Shown one piece after another: positions 15,441-23,670 of a DNA stretch of 64,000 nt. The stretch covers positions 1 to 64,000 of the forward strand of contig SVTY01000003.1 of the NCBI GenBank assembly GCA_015063535.1, written 5' to 3'. The stretch is from Oscillospiraceae bacterium. GTDB taxonomy: Bacteria; Bacillota; Clostridia; Oscillospirales; CAG-272. The position numbers and the translations under genes are program-made. Under the pieces are notes generated by a model. That model saw only the letters and a list, made by a program, of their open reading frames with translations, had not been told where the DNA came from and did not search any database. Each line of letters begins with the position of its first letter. The first letter of the stretch is position 1.

Positions 15441-15504
15441 TTTTGTTGAGATTTTTTTGTTTTATGTTTGGCTTTTGCCTTTTTTTGCTTTCAAATCAAC
15501 AAAA
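15441..15504 (-). promoter_or_regulatory. possible operator region upstream of the BMC promoter
   Basis: A 9-base inverted repeat, TTTTGTTGA (15441-15449) and TCAACAAAA (15496-15504), lies just upstream of the -35 box, in very A/T-rich DNA with runs of T. It could be a site for the operon's DeoR-type regulator or an activator, or an UP-like element. This is inference from position and symmetry only. Confidence 0.35.
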
Positions 15505-15563
15505 AAGGATATTCGCAGAGAGCTTTTTATAAAATCAATCTTTGGATTCGTTCGAGAATCCTA

Positions 15564-15592
15564 TTGCAATTTTTTTAAAAAAGTAGTATAAT
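15564..15592 (+). promoter_or_regulatory. sigma-A promoter for the UPF0316 gene
   Basis: TTGCAA (15564-15569), 17-base spacer, TATAAT (15587-15592), about 125 bases before the start at 15718. It points away from the BMC promoter. Confidence 0.6.
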
Positions 15593-15717
15593 AAGTTTAT
15601 GTAAAAAAATTTTTATGAAGCGGAATACGGTTGTAAGCGAAAAGAAGCTTTTGGAACGTCTTATTCACCGTATACGATAAATGAAAAAATGAATCATTTC
15701 TAAAGGAGAAGCGCAGT

Positions 15718-16260
15718 ATGTCTGAATTTTTGGCATCCATCCCTCCTGTTTTGGTATGTTTGATCGTATGTGCAGCAAAGATCATTGAAATTACGATCCA
15801 GTCGTTGAAAACCTGTATGATGGTCAAGGGACAGCGGCTGAAGGCGGCGGGCTTGGGCTTTCTTGAGTGTACCATATGGGGACTTGTGATTTCAACGATC
15901 ATCGGAACGCTTGGAGATAATTTGTTCCTTTTGGCATTTTATTGTGTGGGATATGCCACAGGACTTTTCCTTGGTTCGACCTTGGAAAGCAAGATCGCTC
16001 TGGGAACCTCAAGCCTTCAGCTGATTGCAAACGGGGAGAATACCCAAAAGATCATTCAATATTTACAGGAAGGCTCCCGCGGATATACGGTTTTTGAAGG
16101 GTATGGTTCTACGGATAAGATGAACATGATCATGATCGTTCTTCCGAGGCGTGATGCGCTTCCTGTTTTAAAACAAATACGGAAAATTTGTCGAAACAAC
16201 GTTTTTGTCGTTGTGGACGAGATCAGCAAATATGCCGGCGGATACGGTATGATGAAATAA
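15718..16260 (+). CDS. UPF0316 / DUF2179 membrane protein
   Basis: A 180-residue protein with about three hydrophobic helices in its first ~95 residues (for example VLVCLIVCAAKIIEITI and NLFLLAFYCVGYATGLFLG). A soluble C-terminal domain of DUF2179 type follows (GYTVFEGYGSTDKMNMIMIV). Function is unknown for the family; the C-terminal domain also occurs in YitT-type membrane proteins. The ATG follows AAAGGAGAAG. Transcribed ahead of glycerol kinase, 43 bases away, so possibly one unit. Confidence 0.8.
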   Translation: MSEFLASIPPVLVCLIVCAAKIIEITIQSLKTCMMVKGQRLKAAGLGFLECTIWGLVISTIIGTLGDNLFLLAFYCVGYATGLFLGSTLESKIALGTSSLQLIANGENTQKIIQYLQEGSRGYTVFEGYGSTDKMNMIMIVLPRRDALPVLKQIRKICRNNVFVVVDEISKYAGGYGMMK

Positions 16261-16303
16261 GGAAGCAGGCTATACAAAATAATATAGAGGGGGAGCGATG
16301 CCG

Positions 16304-17833
16304 ATGAAAAAATATGTGCTTGCCTTGGATGAAGGAACGACCAGCGCACGAGCGATATTGTTTGATAAAAAGTCCAATATAGTTTCTATGGCACAGCATG
16401 AAATCAAGCAGATCTATCCCCATCCGGGATGGGTGGAGCAGGATCCGATGGATATTTACGCTAACCAGTATGCCGCACTTACCGAATGTATCGCCAAAAG
16501 CGGTATATCTGCCGATGAGATCGCCGCAGTTGGGATTACCAATCAACGGGAGACAGTTATACTTTGGGATAAAAATACCGGCAGACCTGTTTACAATGCG
16601 ATCGTTTGGCAATGCAGACGAACCTCCGATATTTGCGAAGCGTTGGAAGCCGCAGGACACGGGGAATATATCCGTAAAACCACGGGATTAAGAATAGACC
16701 CCTATTTCAGCGGAACCAAGATCAAGTGGATATTGGATCATGTCGAGGGAGTCAAAGAAAAAGTGCTGGCGGGCGAGGTGCTGGCAGGTACGGTTGATAC
16801 ATGGCTGATTTGGAAATTAACGGACGGGAAGGTGTTTGTTACCGATTGTACCAATGCGTCCAGAACCATGCTTTGCAACATCCATACGGGGGAATGGGAT
16901 CCCTTCCTGCTCGACCTGCTGGATATTCCAAAAGAAATATTGCCGGAAATAAAAAGCAGCAGTGAAATATACGGAACCTTTGAATGTATGGGAGCGGAGC
17001 TTCCCGTGGCGGGAATTGCAGGAGATCAGCAGTCGGCATTATTCGGTCAGACCTGTTTTCAGGCGGGTGAGGCGAAAAACACATACGGAACGGGGTGTTT
17101 TTTGCTTGCGCATACGGGAGAGCGGGCTGTTCAAAGTCAACACGGGCTGTTGACAACGGTTGCCGCAGGAGAAAAGGGGCGTCCGATCGAATATGCCTTG
17201 GAGGGCAGTGTCTTTGTCGGAGGTGCTGTGATCCGTTGGTTGCGTGACGAGCTGAAGCTGATTCACGAGGCATCCGACAGCGAATACTTCGCACGCAAGG
17301 TAAAGGATAGCGCAGGTGTATATCTGGTTCCTGCCTTTAGCGGCTTGGGGGCGCCCATTTGGGATATGCACGCCCGAGGAACGATCTTTGGGCTGACTGC
17401 GGGAACCGGAAAAAATCATATTATCCGAGCGGCACTGGAGTCTATCGCCTATCAGACGGAGGATGTGATTGCCGCAATGAATGCAGATGTTGCTCTGATG
17501 AACGGAGAAAATAAGTCGGAGGCTATCTCGATTCTGAAGGTGGATGGCGGTGCGTCGGCGAACGATCTGCTGATGCAGATGCAAAGTGATTTTTCCTCTA
17601 TTACCGTGCGAAGCTCTGCAAATCCCGAGACGACTGCCGCAGGAGCCGCATTCCTTGCGGGGCTTGCCGTTGGCTTTTTTGCCGATAGAAAGGAACTCAA
17701 GAGCCTGTCGGCAACGAGAAAGAATTTTGAGCCGTGCATGTCGGAGAGCGAACGCAGGGAACGGCTTGACGGATGGCACAGAGCAATTGCGGCTTGCAGA
17801 AAATTCAGCGAAAGTAAGGAAGAAAACACATGA
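16304..17833 (+). CDS. glpK: glycerol kinase
   Basis: Phosphorylates glycerol to sn-glycerol 3-phosphate with ATP. The 509-residue FGGY-family protein has the [10 protein letters not shown] phosphate loop near its start, the GITNQRET segment, and C-terminal DGGASAND and AGAAFLAG stretches; length is normal. Two ATGs two codons apart are possible; I use 16304 because it is about 9 bases after GGGGGA. No glycerol facilitator or glycerol-3-phosphate dehydrogenase is adjacent. Glycerol could also be a substrate of the nearby glycyl radical dehydratase, but the genes are on opposite strands and separately promoted. Confidence 0.95.
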   Translation: MKKYVLALDEGTTSARAILFDKKSNIVSMAQHEIKQIYPHPGWVEQDPMDIYANQYAALTECIAKSGISADEIAAVGITNQRETVILWDKNTGRPVYNAIVWQCRRTSDICEALEAAGHGEYIRKTTGLRIDPYFSGTKIKWILDHVEGVKEKVLAGEVLAGTVDTWLIWKLTDGKVFVTDCTNASRTMLCNIHTGEWDPFLLDLLDIPKEILPEIKSSSEIYGTFECMGAELPVAGIAGDQQSALFGQTCFQAGEAKNTYGTGCFLLAHTGERAVQSQHGLLTTVAAGEKGRPIEYALEGSVFVGGAVIRWLRDELKLIHEASDSEYFARKVKDSAGVYLVPAFSGLGAPIWDMHARGTIFGLTAGTGKNHIIRAALESIAYQTEDVIAAMNADVALMNGENKSEAISILKVDGGASANDLLMQMQSDFSSITVRSSANPETTAAGAAFLAGLAVGFFADRKELKSLSATRKNFEPCMSESERRERLDGWHRAIAACRKFSESKEENT

Positions 17834-17943
17834 CAGAAAAAAAGAGCTTCCGTCCTCCCATGGCAAAATAAAGGAAAAATGAGACGGGATTGTTACAACA
17901 AGTCCGTTCGTTATATCACAAAAGTGCGAGATTACAAAACAAT

Positions 17944-17978
17944 AAAAAATCGGAGGTTCGATCGAATCTCCGATTTTT
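17944..17978 (+). terminator. intrinsic terminator after glpK
   Basis: AAAAATCGGAG and CTCCGATTTTT arms around a short loop, about 110 bases after the glycerol kinase stop. The bases between (17834-17943) hold no gene that I can see. Confidence 0.75.
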
Positions 17979-18105
17979 GGTTTTCGGTAGCGTAAGCTTT
18001 TTAAACGATAAAAAACAAAATCAAGTTTATGTGCCTTCCGCAAATACGATCAAAAATAATTGGTTCAGTCGCCGCAAAGAGACAAAATATTCGGAAGAAA
18101 AGGAG

Positions 18106-18111
18106 TATAAT
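18106..18111 (+). promoter_or_regulatory. -10 box upstream of spoIIGA
   Basis: TATAAT lies 29 bases before the spoIIGA start. No -35-like hexamer stands at 17-18 bases. In Bacillus the spoIIG promoter also has abnormal spacing and needs phosphorylated Spo0A; a clear Spo0A box is not visible here, so this remains tentative. Confidence 0.4.
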
Positions 18112-18139
18112 AGTAACAGGAGCGAAGGAGGGCAATGAA

Positions 18140-19012
18140 ATGGGGCAAACGGTATATGTGGATCTGTATTTTCTGATCAATTTCAGCATGGACTTTTTGT
18201 GCTTTTTTCTGACGGCGAAGCTGTTGGATCGGCGGCTTAGTGTCGGTCGGGGCTTGATCGGTGCGGCGTTGGGCGGTCTTTATGCTGATCTGTCGCTGTT
18301 TCTTTCCTTCGGATATGGGCTGAGCCTTTTGTTGGATATACTGGCATGCGGCGTGATGTGTGCGGTCGTATTCGGTGAGCGGAACCGTCTTCGCTCATTG
18401 CCGCTGTACATATTGGTCTATACGGCGATCTCCATGGCGTTGGGCGGCGTTATGACCGCATTGTTTCACCTGTTTAACCGTTCATCTCTGTTTGAAGGGG
18501 TAGAGCAGACCGAAAGCGACGGCATTTCGGTTTGGGTATTTGCCGCACTGGCGCTTCTCAGTGCAGGCATCACGTTGCTTGGCGGACGGTTTTTCCGTAA
18601 ACGAACCTCCCGCAGACATGCAGAGGTGGAGGTGATCTATGGGGGACGGTCCTTGCGTCTGCACGCTATGGCAGACAGCGGAAATCTGTTGCGGGAGCCG
18701 TTGGGGGGGAGACCCTGCATCGTAGCGGATATGACCGCTATGGAGCGGGTACTGCCTCGGGAGCTGATCGCAGCGGCAAAGGAGGAGATCCCTCCCATAG
18801 AAGCGATTCGAGCGAACGATGCGAAAAATTTGCGATTGGTACCTACCAAAACTGCCTCGGGAGAGGGGGTCCTGTTGGGAGTACGCATGGAGCGCATCAC
18901 CGTAGATAGCGGAGACGGACCTCGGGAGGTAGATGCCTTGGTGGTGCTGGCAAAGCAGGGAATCGGTTTTGACGGTAGCGAGGCACTCATCCCGACGGGA
19001 TTGTTGGTATGA
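18140..19012 (+). CDS. spoIIGA: sigma-E processing peptidase SpoIIGA
   Basis: Membrane-bound aspartic peptidase that removes the pro-sequence of sigma-E in the mother cell during sporulation. The 290-residue protein has about five membrane helices in its first ~150 residues and a soluble C-terminal domain with the aspartyl-protease-like motif ADSGNLL. The ATG at 18140 follows GGAGGG and gives the normal family start (MGQTVYVDLYFLINFSMDF); earlier in-frame ATGs lie upstream of the promoter-like -10. It lies immediately before sigE, the standard order, indicating an endospore-forming host. Confidence 0.95.
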   Translation: MGQTVYVDLYFLINFSMDFLCFFLTAKLLDRRLSVGRGLIGAALGGLYADLSLFLSFGYGLSLLLDILACGVMCAVVFGERNRLRSLPLYILVYTAISMALGGVMTALFHLFNRSSLFEGVEQTESDGISVWVFAALALLSAGITLLGGRFFRKRTSRRHAEVEVIYGGRSLRLHAMADSGNLLREPLGGRPCIVADMTAMERVLPRELIAAAKEEIPPIEAIRANDAKNLRLVPTKTASGEGVLLGVRMERITVDSGDGPREVDALVVLAKQGIGFDGSEALIPTGLLV

Positions 19013-19049
19013 TCGAATATAATGAAGGAAATGGGGGATAAAGACAAAA

Positions 19050-19808
19050 ATGGGATGGTTTGGGCGAATATTTTACAAGGGAAAAGAATATACGGTATAT
19101 ACGGGCAGATGGATCAAGAAGCAGATCATGCGGCTTCGCACGTGGCTCCGCCTGCGGCGAGGCGGCGTGTATTATATCAACGGCTCGGAGGTCTTGCCTC
19201 CGCCTCTGCCCCGTGAGGAGGAGGCGCAGATCGTGATGCGGATGCATGTGGATGAGCATGCCCGACAAATTTTGATCGAACACAATCTGCGGCTGGTGGT
19301 GTACATCGCCAAGCGCTTTGAAAATACGGGTGTGGGGATCGAGGATCTGGTCTCCATCGGCACCATCGGTCTGATCAAAGCCATCAATACCTTCCGAGCC
19401 GATAAGAACATCAAGCTGGCGACCTATGCCTCCCGATGTATCGAAAATGAGATCCTGATGTACATTCGCAAGCATTCGGGGGCACGGGTGGAGGTGTCCA
19501 TTGATGAGCCGCTGAACACCGATTGGGACGGCAATGAGCTGTTGCTGTCGGATATTTTGGGAAATGATGAGGATGAGATCGCCGGAGAAATCGAGCAGAT
19601 GGAGGAGCGGCGGATGATCCGACGGGCAATTGAGGGACTGGAAGCCAGAGAACGGGAGATCATTGAACTGCGGTATGGGATCGGAGGCAGACGGGAGCTG
19701 ACACAAAAGGAGGTCGCCGATCGGCTGGGGATCTCTCAATCCTACATATCCCGTTTGGAAAAAAAGATCATCGCCCGCCTCAAGGAGGAGCTGGAGGCGA
19801 CGCTGTAA
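19050..19808 (+). CDS. sigE: RNA polymerase sporulation sigma factor sigma-E
   Basis: Mother-cell sigma factor, made as pro-sigma-E. The 252-residue protein has an N-terminal pro-region of about 25-30 residues with basic and hydrophobic character, then region 2 ([29 protein letters not shown]) and region 4 ([20 protein letters not shown]). Starts 37 bases after spoIIGA. In many Firmicutes sigG follows sigE; here a terminator and an ABC exporter follow instead. Confidence 0.96.
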   Translation: MGWFGRIFYKGKEYTVYTGRWIKKQIMRLRTWLRLRRGGVYYINGSEVLPPPLPREEEAQIVMRMHVDEHARQILIEHNLRLVVYIAKRFENTGVGIEDLVSIGTIGLIKAINTFRADKNIKLATYASRCIENEILMYIRKHSGARVEVSIDEPLNTDWDGNELLLSDILGNDEDEIAGEIEQMEERRMIRRAIEGLEAREREIIELRYGIGGRRELTQKEVADRLGISQSYISRLEKKIIARLKEELEATL

Positions 19809-19809
19809 G

Positions 19810-19848
19810 AAAAAGCCTTGCGCAAGGAGCTGTTGCGCAGGGCTTTTT
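19810..19848 (+). terminator. intrinsic terminator of spoIIGA-sigE
   Basis: AAAAAGCCTTGCGCAA and TTGCGCAGGGCTTTTT pair around a short loop directly after the sigE stop, ending in a T-run. Bases 19850-19994 hold a possible -10 (TATAAT at 19941) with no good -35. Confidence 0.88.
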
Positions 19849-19994
19849 TAATGAGACGAAAAAATGCGAAAAAAAGAAAAATTGACGCAGATTTTAAAGT
19901 TCGTTTACAAAATATTGTTTTCTATGAAAAAAAGTTGTATTATAATATAAAGATATAACAGTTTTTGAAAAACCGAAAGAGAGAAAGAGATCCT

Positions 19995-21734
19995 ATGATA
20001 AAGACCTTGGCACGCAGTGTGCGTGAGTATAAAGCAAGCTCGATCCTGACCCCCTTGTTTGTGTCGATGGAGGTGGTGGTGGAATGCATCATTCCCTTTG
20101 TGACGGCGCAATTGATCTCAAAAATTCAAGAGGGATGTGCGCTGTCGGTGATCGTGAAATACGGACTGCTATTGGTTGCGATGGCGTTGCTGTCGCTGAC
20201 CTTCGGGGCTCTCTCGGGGCATTTTTGTGCCATTGCCGCCTGCGGCTTTGCCAAAAATCTGCGCCATGATCTGTACGGTGCCGTGCAGGGCTATTCCTTT
20301 TCCAACATTGACAAATTTTCCTCATCCAGTCTGGTAACTCGGCTGACGACCGATGTCAGTAACGTGCAGATGGCATACATGATGCTGATTCGAACGGCGG
20401 TGCGCTGTCCGTTCATGTTGGTTTTTGCGCTGGTAATGGTGATCGTTATCAGCCCGAAAATGTCATTGGCATTTGCGATCATCATTCCCATTTTGGCACT
20501 GGGTTTGCTTCTGATTATGAAAAACGCCCACCCCATTTTTAAATCGGTATTCAAGAAATACGATGCGTTGAACGCCTCCGTGCAGGAAAATGTACAGGGC
20601 ATGCGTGTGGTAAAGGCATTTGTGCGGGAAGCCCATGAAACGAAAAAATTCAAAAAGGCATCGGATGAGGTGGCGGGAGATTTTACCCGTGCGGAAAAGA
20701 TTTTGGCACTGAATAATCCGCTGATGCAATTTTGCTTTAATGCTCTGATGCTGTCGGTCTGCTTTTTCGGCTCCATGCTGATCGTAAAAAGCGGAGCCTC
20801 TGCGCTGAGCGTTCCCGATCTGTCGGCACTTTTGACCTACGGTGCGCAGATTCTGATGAGCTTGATGATGGTCTCCATGATTATCGTCATGGTCTCCATG
20901 TCTGCCGCCTCTGCGGCAAGAATTGCCGAGGTACTGAATGAGCAGAGTGCCATTCAGAATCCCGAGCATCCCGTGACCCGAGTAGCGGATGGCAGCATCC
21001 TGTTCAAAGGCGTGAATTTCCGATATTCTCAAAAAGCCGAAAAGAATGCCTTGTCGGATATCAATGTATCCATCGCTTCAGGAGAGACGGTGGGGATTAT
21101 CGGCGGAACGGGAGCGGGAAAGACCACTTTGATTCAGCTGATCTCTCGACTGTATGATGTCAATGAGGGATCGGTAATGGTTGGCGGTGTGGACGTGCGG
21201 GAATACGATCTGGAGACCTTGAGAAATGAGGTATCGGTGGTGCTTCAGAAAAACATTCTGTTTTCAGGCACCATTAAGGAAAATCTGCGGTGGGGAGATC
21301 CCAATGCCACAGAGGAAGAAATGGAGCGAATTTGCCGATTGGCACAGGCACATGAATTTATCGAACGCTTTCCCGACGGGTACGATACTCACATCGAGCA
21401 GGGCGGAACCAACGTGTCGGGCGGTCAGAAGCAACGGCTTTGCATTGCCAGAGCACTTTTGAAAAAGCCCAAGGTTTTGATCTTGGATGATTCTACCAGT
21501 GCGGTGGATACCAAGACCGATGCGCTGATCCGAAAGGCATTTGCCGAGGAGATCCCCGATACCACCAAGATCATCATTGCCCAACGGATCTCTTCGGTGG
21601 AGCATGCCGATAAGATCCTTGTGATGGATGGCGGACGGATCGTTTCGGCGGGAAGCCATGACGAGCTTCTCGTCTCCAGTCCCATCTATCGGGAAGTATA
21701 CGAATCTCAGACGAAAGGGGGCAACGAGGAATGA
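19995..21734 (+). CDS. ABC exporter half-transporter, subunit 1
   Basis: A 579-residue type IV (multidrug/lipid) ABC exporter half. The N-terminal six-helix membrane domain spans about residues 15-310. The C-terminal ATPase has Walker A GGTGAGKTT, signature VSGGQKQR and Walker B VLILDDSTS. Walker B ends in Asp (LDD) where the partner has Glu (LDE), which marks this as the subunit with the degenerate ATP site of a heterodimeric exporter. The start at 19995 is preceded by AAAGAGA. The stop overlaps the start of the partner gene (ATGA). Substrate unknown. Confidence 0.92.
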   Translation: MIKTLARSVREYKASSILTPLFVSMEVVVECIIPFVTAQLISKIQEGCALSVIVKYGLLLVAMALLSLTFGALSGHFCAIAACGFAKNLRHDLYGAVQGYSFSNIDKFSSSSLVTRLTTDVSNVQMAYMMLIRTAVRCPFMLVFALVMVIVISPKMSLAFAIIIPILALGLLLIMKNAHPIFKSVFKKYDALNASVQENVQGMRVVKAFVREAHETKKFKKASDEVAGDFTRAEKILALNNPLMQFCFNALMLSVCFFGSMLIVKSGASALSVPDLSALLTYGAQILMSLMMVSMIIVMVSMSAASAARIAEVLNEQSAIQNPEHPVTRVADGSILFKGVNFRYSQKAEKNALSDINVSIASGETVGIIGGTGAGKTTLIQLISRLYDVNEGSVMVGGVDVREYDLETLRNEVSVVLQKNILFSGTIKENLRWGDPNATEEEMERICRLAQAHEFIERFPDGYDTHIEQGGTNVSGGQKQRLCIARALLKKPKVLILDDSTSAVDTKTDALIRKAFAEEIPDTTKIIIAQRISSVEHADKILVMDGGRIVSAGSHDELLVSSPIYREVYESQTKGGNEE

Positions 21735-23638
21735 GAGCCAAAGTCAATCAAGGAATGCCTCCGAAAAATAAGGGAGTTCTGTCACGGCTTTTAAAAATGC
21801 TGTTTCGGGATTATAAGCCCCAACTGATCGCCGTGGTGATCTGTGTGGTGCTGACCGCCTTTGCTTCCACCATTGCCAGCCTATTTATGAATTTCTTCAT
21901 CGAGACCATCGAATCCGAGGGCTTGGTGTACGGATGGGGTGCGATTCAACGGAAGATCCTCATTGCCATCGGCATCATGCTGAGCATTTATGTGGTGGGA
22001 TGGATCTCATCCTTTACCTATACCCGTTTGATGGCGATCGTCACACAAAGCTTTCTGAACCGAACCCGACAGACCATGTTTGCCAAAATGCAGACCCTGC
22101 CGCTTCGGTATTTCGATTCTCACCCTCACGGGGATATCATGTCCTACTACACCAACGACATTGATACCTTGCGGGAATTGGTATCCCGCTGTCTGCCTCA
22201 GCTTCTCAATTCGGGTCTGATCCTGCTTTTGCTGGTGTTTAACATGATCTATCTCAGTGTTTGGATGGGATTGGTGGTAGCGGTAGGCGTGGTGGCAATG
22301 TTCTTTGTCACCAAGCATATCGGCGGCAACAGTGCCAAATACTTTTTGAAGCAGCAGAAGTCCCTTGCCAAGGAAGAGGGCTTTATTGAGGAAATGATGA
22401 ACGGACAAAAGGTCGTCAAGGTCTTCTGTCACGAGGAGCAGAGCAAAGCCGATTTTGACCGAGTGAATAAGCAGCTTTGCGCCGATGCTACCAAGGCGAA
22501 TCGGTTTGCCAATATTCTGATGCCCATTATGGGGAATATCGGAAATACTCTGTACGCCCTGCTTGCCTTTGTGGGCGGTGTTCTGATCCTCACGGGTGTG
22601 CCGAACCTGTCTCTGTCGGGGCAAGCGATGACCGTTGCCGTGGTTCTGCCGTTTTTGAATATGACCAAGCAGTTTACCAATAACGTCAGTCAGGTCTCTC
22701 AGCAAATGAATGCCATTGTCATGGCGATGGCGGGTGCCAAGCGTATTTTTGAGCTGTTGGACGAAGAGCCCGAGGTGGACGAGGGATATGTGACTCTGGT
22801 AAACGCTAAGGAGGAAGACGGAGAATTGACGGAATGCGCCGAACGGACCGGCATATGGGCATGGAAGCATCCCCACAGTGACGGAACCGTGACCTATACC
22901 CGTCTTTGCGGCGATGTGCGGATCGAGCATATGGACTTCGGCTATGTCCCCGAAAAGACGGTGCTGAATGATATCACGTTATACGCACAGCCGGGACAAA
23001 AGGTTGCCTTTGTGGGTGCGACAGGCGCAGGAAAGACGACCATCACCAATCTGATCAACCGATTTTATGATATAGACGACGGAAAGATCCGATATGACGG
23101 CATCAATATCAACAAGATCAAAAAAGCAGATCTGCGCCGTTCGTTGGGTATTGTTTTGCAGGATACGAATCTCTTTACGGGAACGGTCATGGAGAATATC
23201 CGATACGGCAAGCTGGATGCCACCGATGAGGAGTGTATTGCGGCGGCAAAGCTGGCGCATGCCGACGATTTTATTGTCCGTCTGCCCGACGGCTACGCCA
23301 CCATGCTGACCGCAGGAGGATCAAACCTGTCGCAGGGACAGAGACAGCTTTTGTCGATTGCCCGTGCGGCGGTCGCCGATCCGCCTGTCATGATTCTGGA
23401 TGAGGCGACCTCCTCCATTGATACCCGAACCGAGGCACTGGTGCAAAAGGGAATGGATGCGCTGATGAAGGGGCGAACAGTGTTTGTGATTGCCCACCGT
23501 TTGTCTACGGTACGCAATTCGGATGTCATCATGGTGCTGGAGCAGGGATGTATTATTGAGCGTGGAGACCATGCCAAGCTGATCGAGGAAAAAGGAAAAT
23601 ATTATCAACTGTACACGGGTGCTTTTGAGCTGGAATAA
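21731..23638 (+). CDS. ABC exporter half-transporter, subunit 2
   Basis: A 635-residue partner of the preceding gene, overlapping it by 4 bases. Six membrane helices occupy about residues 30-330. An insertion of about 35 residues, with GELTECAERTGIW, separates them from the ATPase, which has Walker A GATGAGKTT, signature LSQGQRQ and Walker B VMILDEATSS with an intact catalytic Glu. Heterodimers of this shape export drugs, lipids or peptides. No substrate gene is adjacent. Confidence 0.92.
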   Translation: MRAKVNQGMPPKNKGVLSRLLKMLFRDYKPQLIAVVICVVLTAFASTIASLFMNFFIETIESEGLVYGWGAIQRKILIAIGIMLSIYVVGWISSFTYTRLMAIVTQSFLNRTRQTMFAKMQTLPLRYFDSHPHGDIMSYYTNDIDTLRELVSRCLPQLLNSGLILLLLVFNMIYLSVWMGLVVAVGVVAMFFVTKHIGGNSAKYFLKQQKSLAKEEGFIEEMMNGQKVVKVFCHEEQSKADFDRVNKQLCADATKANRFANILMPIMGNIGNTLYALLAFVGGVLILTGVPNLSLSGQAMTVAVVLPFLNMTKQFTNNVSQVSQQMNAIVMAMAGAKRIFELLDEEPEVDEGYVTLVNAKEEDGELTECAERTGIWAWKHPHSDGTVTYTRLCGDVRIEHMDFGYVPEKTVLNDITLYAQPGQKVAFVGATGAGKTTITNLINRFYDIDDGKIRYDGININKIKKADLRRSLGIVLQDTNLFTGTVMENIRYGKLDATDEECIAAAKLAHADDFIVRLPDGYATMLTAGGSNLSQGQRQLLSIARAAVADPPVMILDEATSSIDTRTEALVQKGMDALMKGRTVFVIAHRLSTVRNSDVIMVLEQGCIIERGDHAKLIEEKGKYYQLYTGAFELE

Positions 23639-23670
23639 GTGCAAAAAAGCAAAATGAAAAAGGAGGCTCT

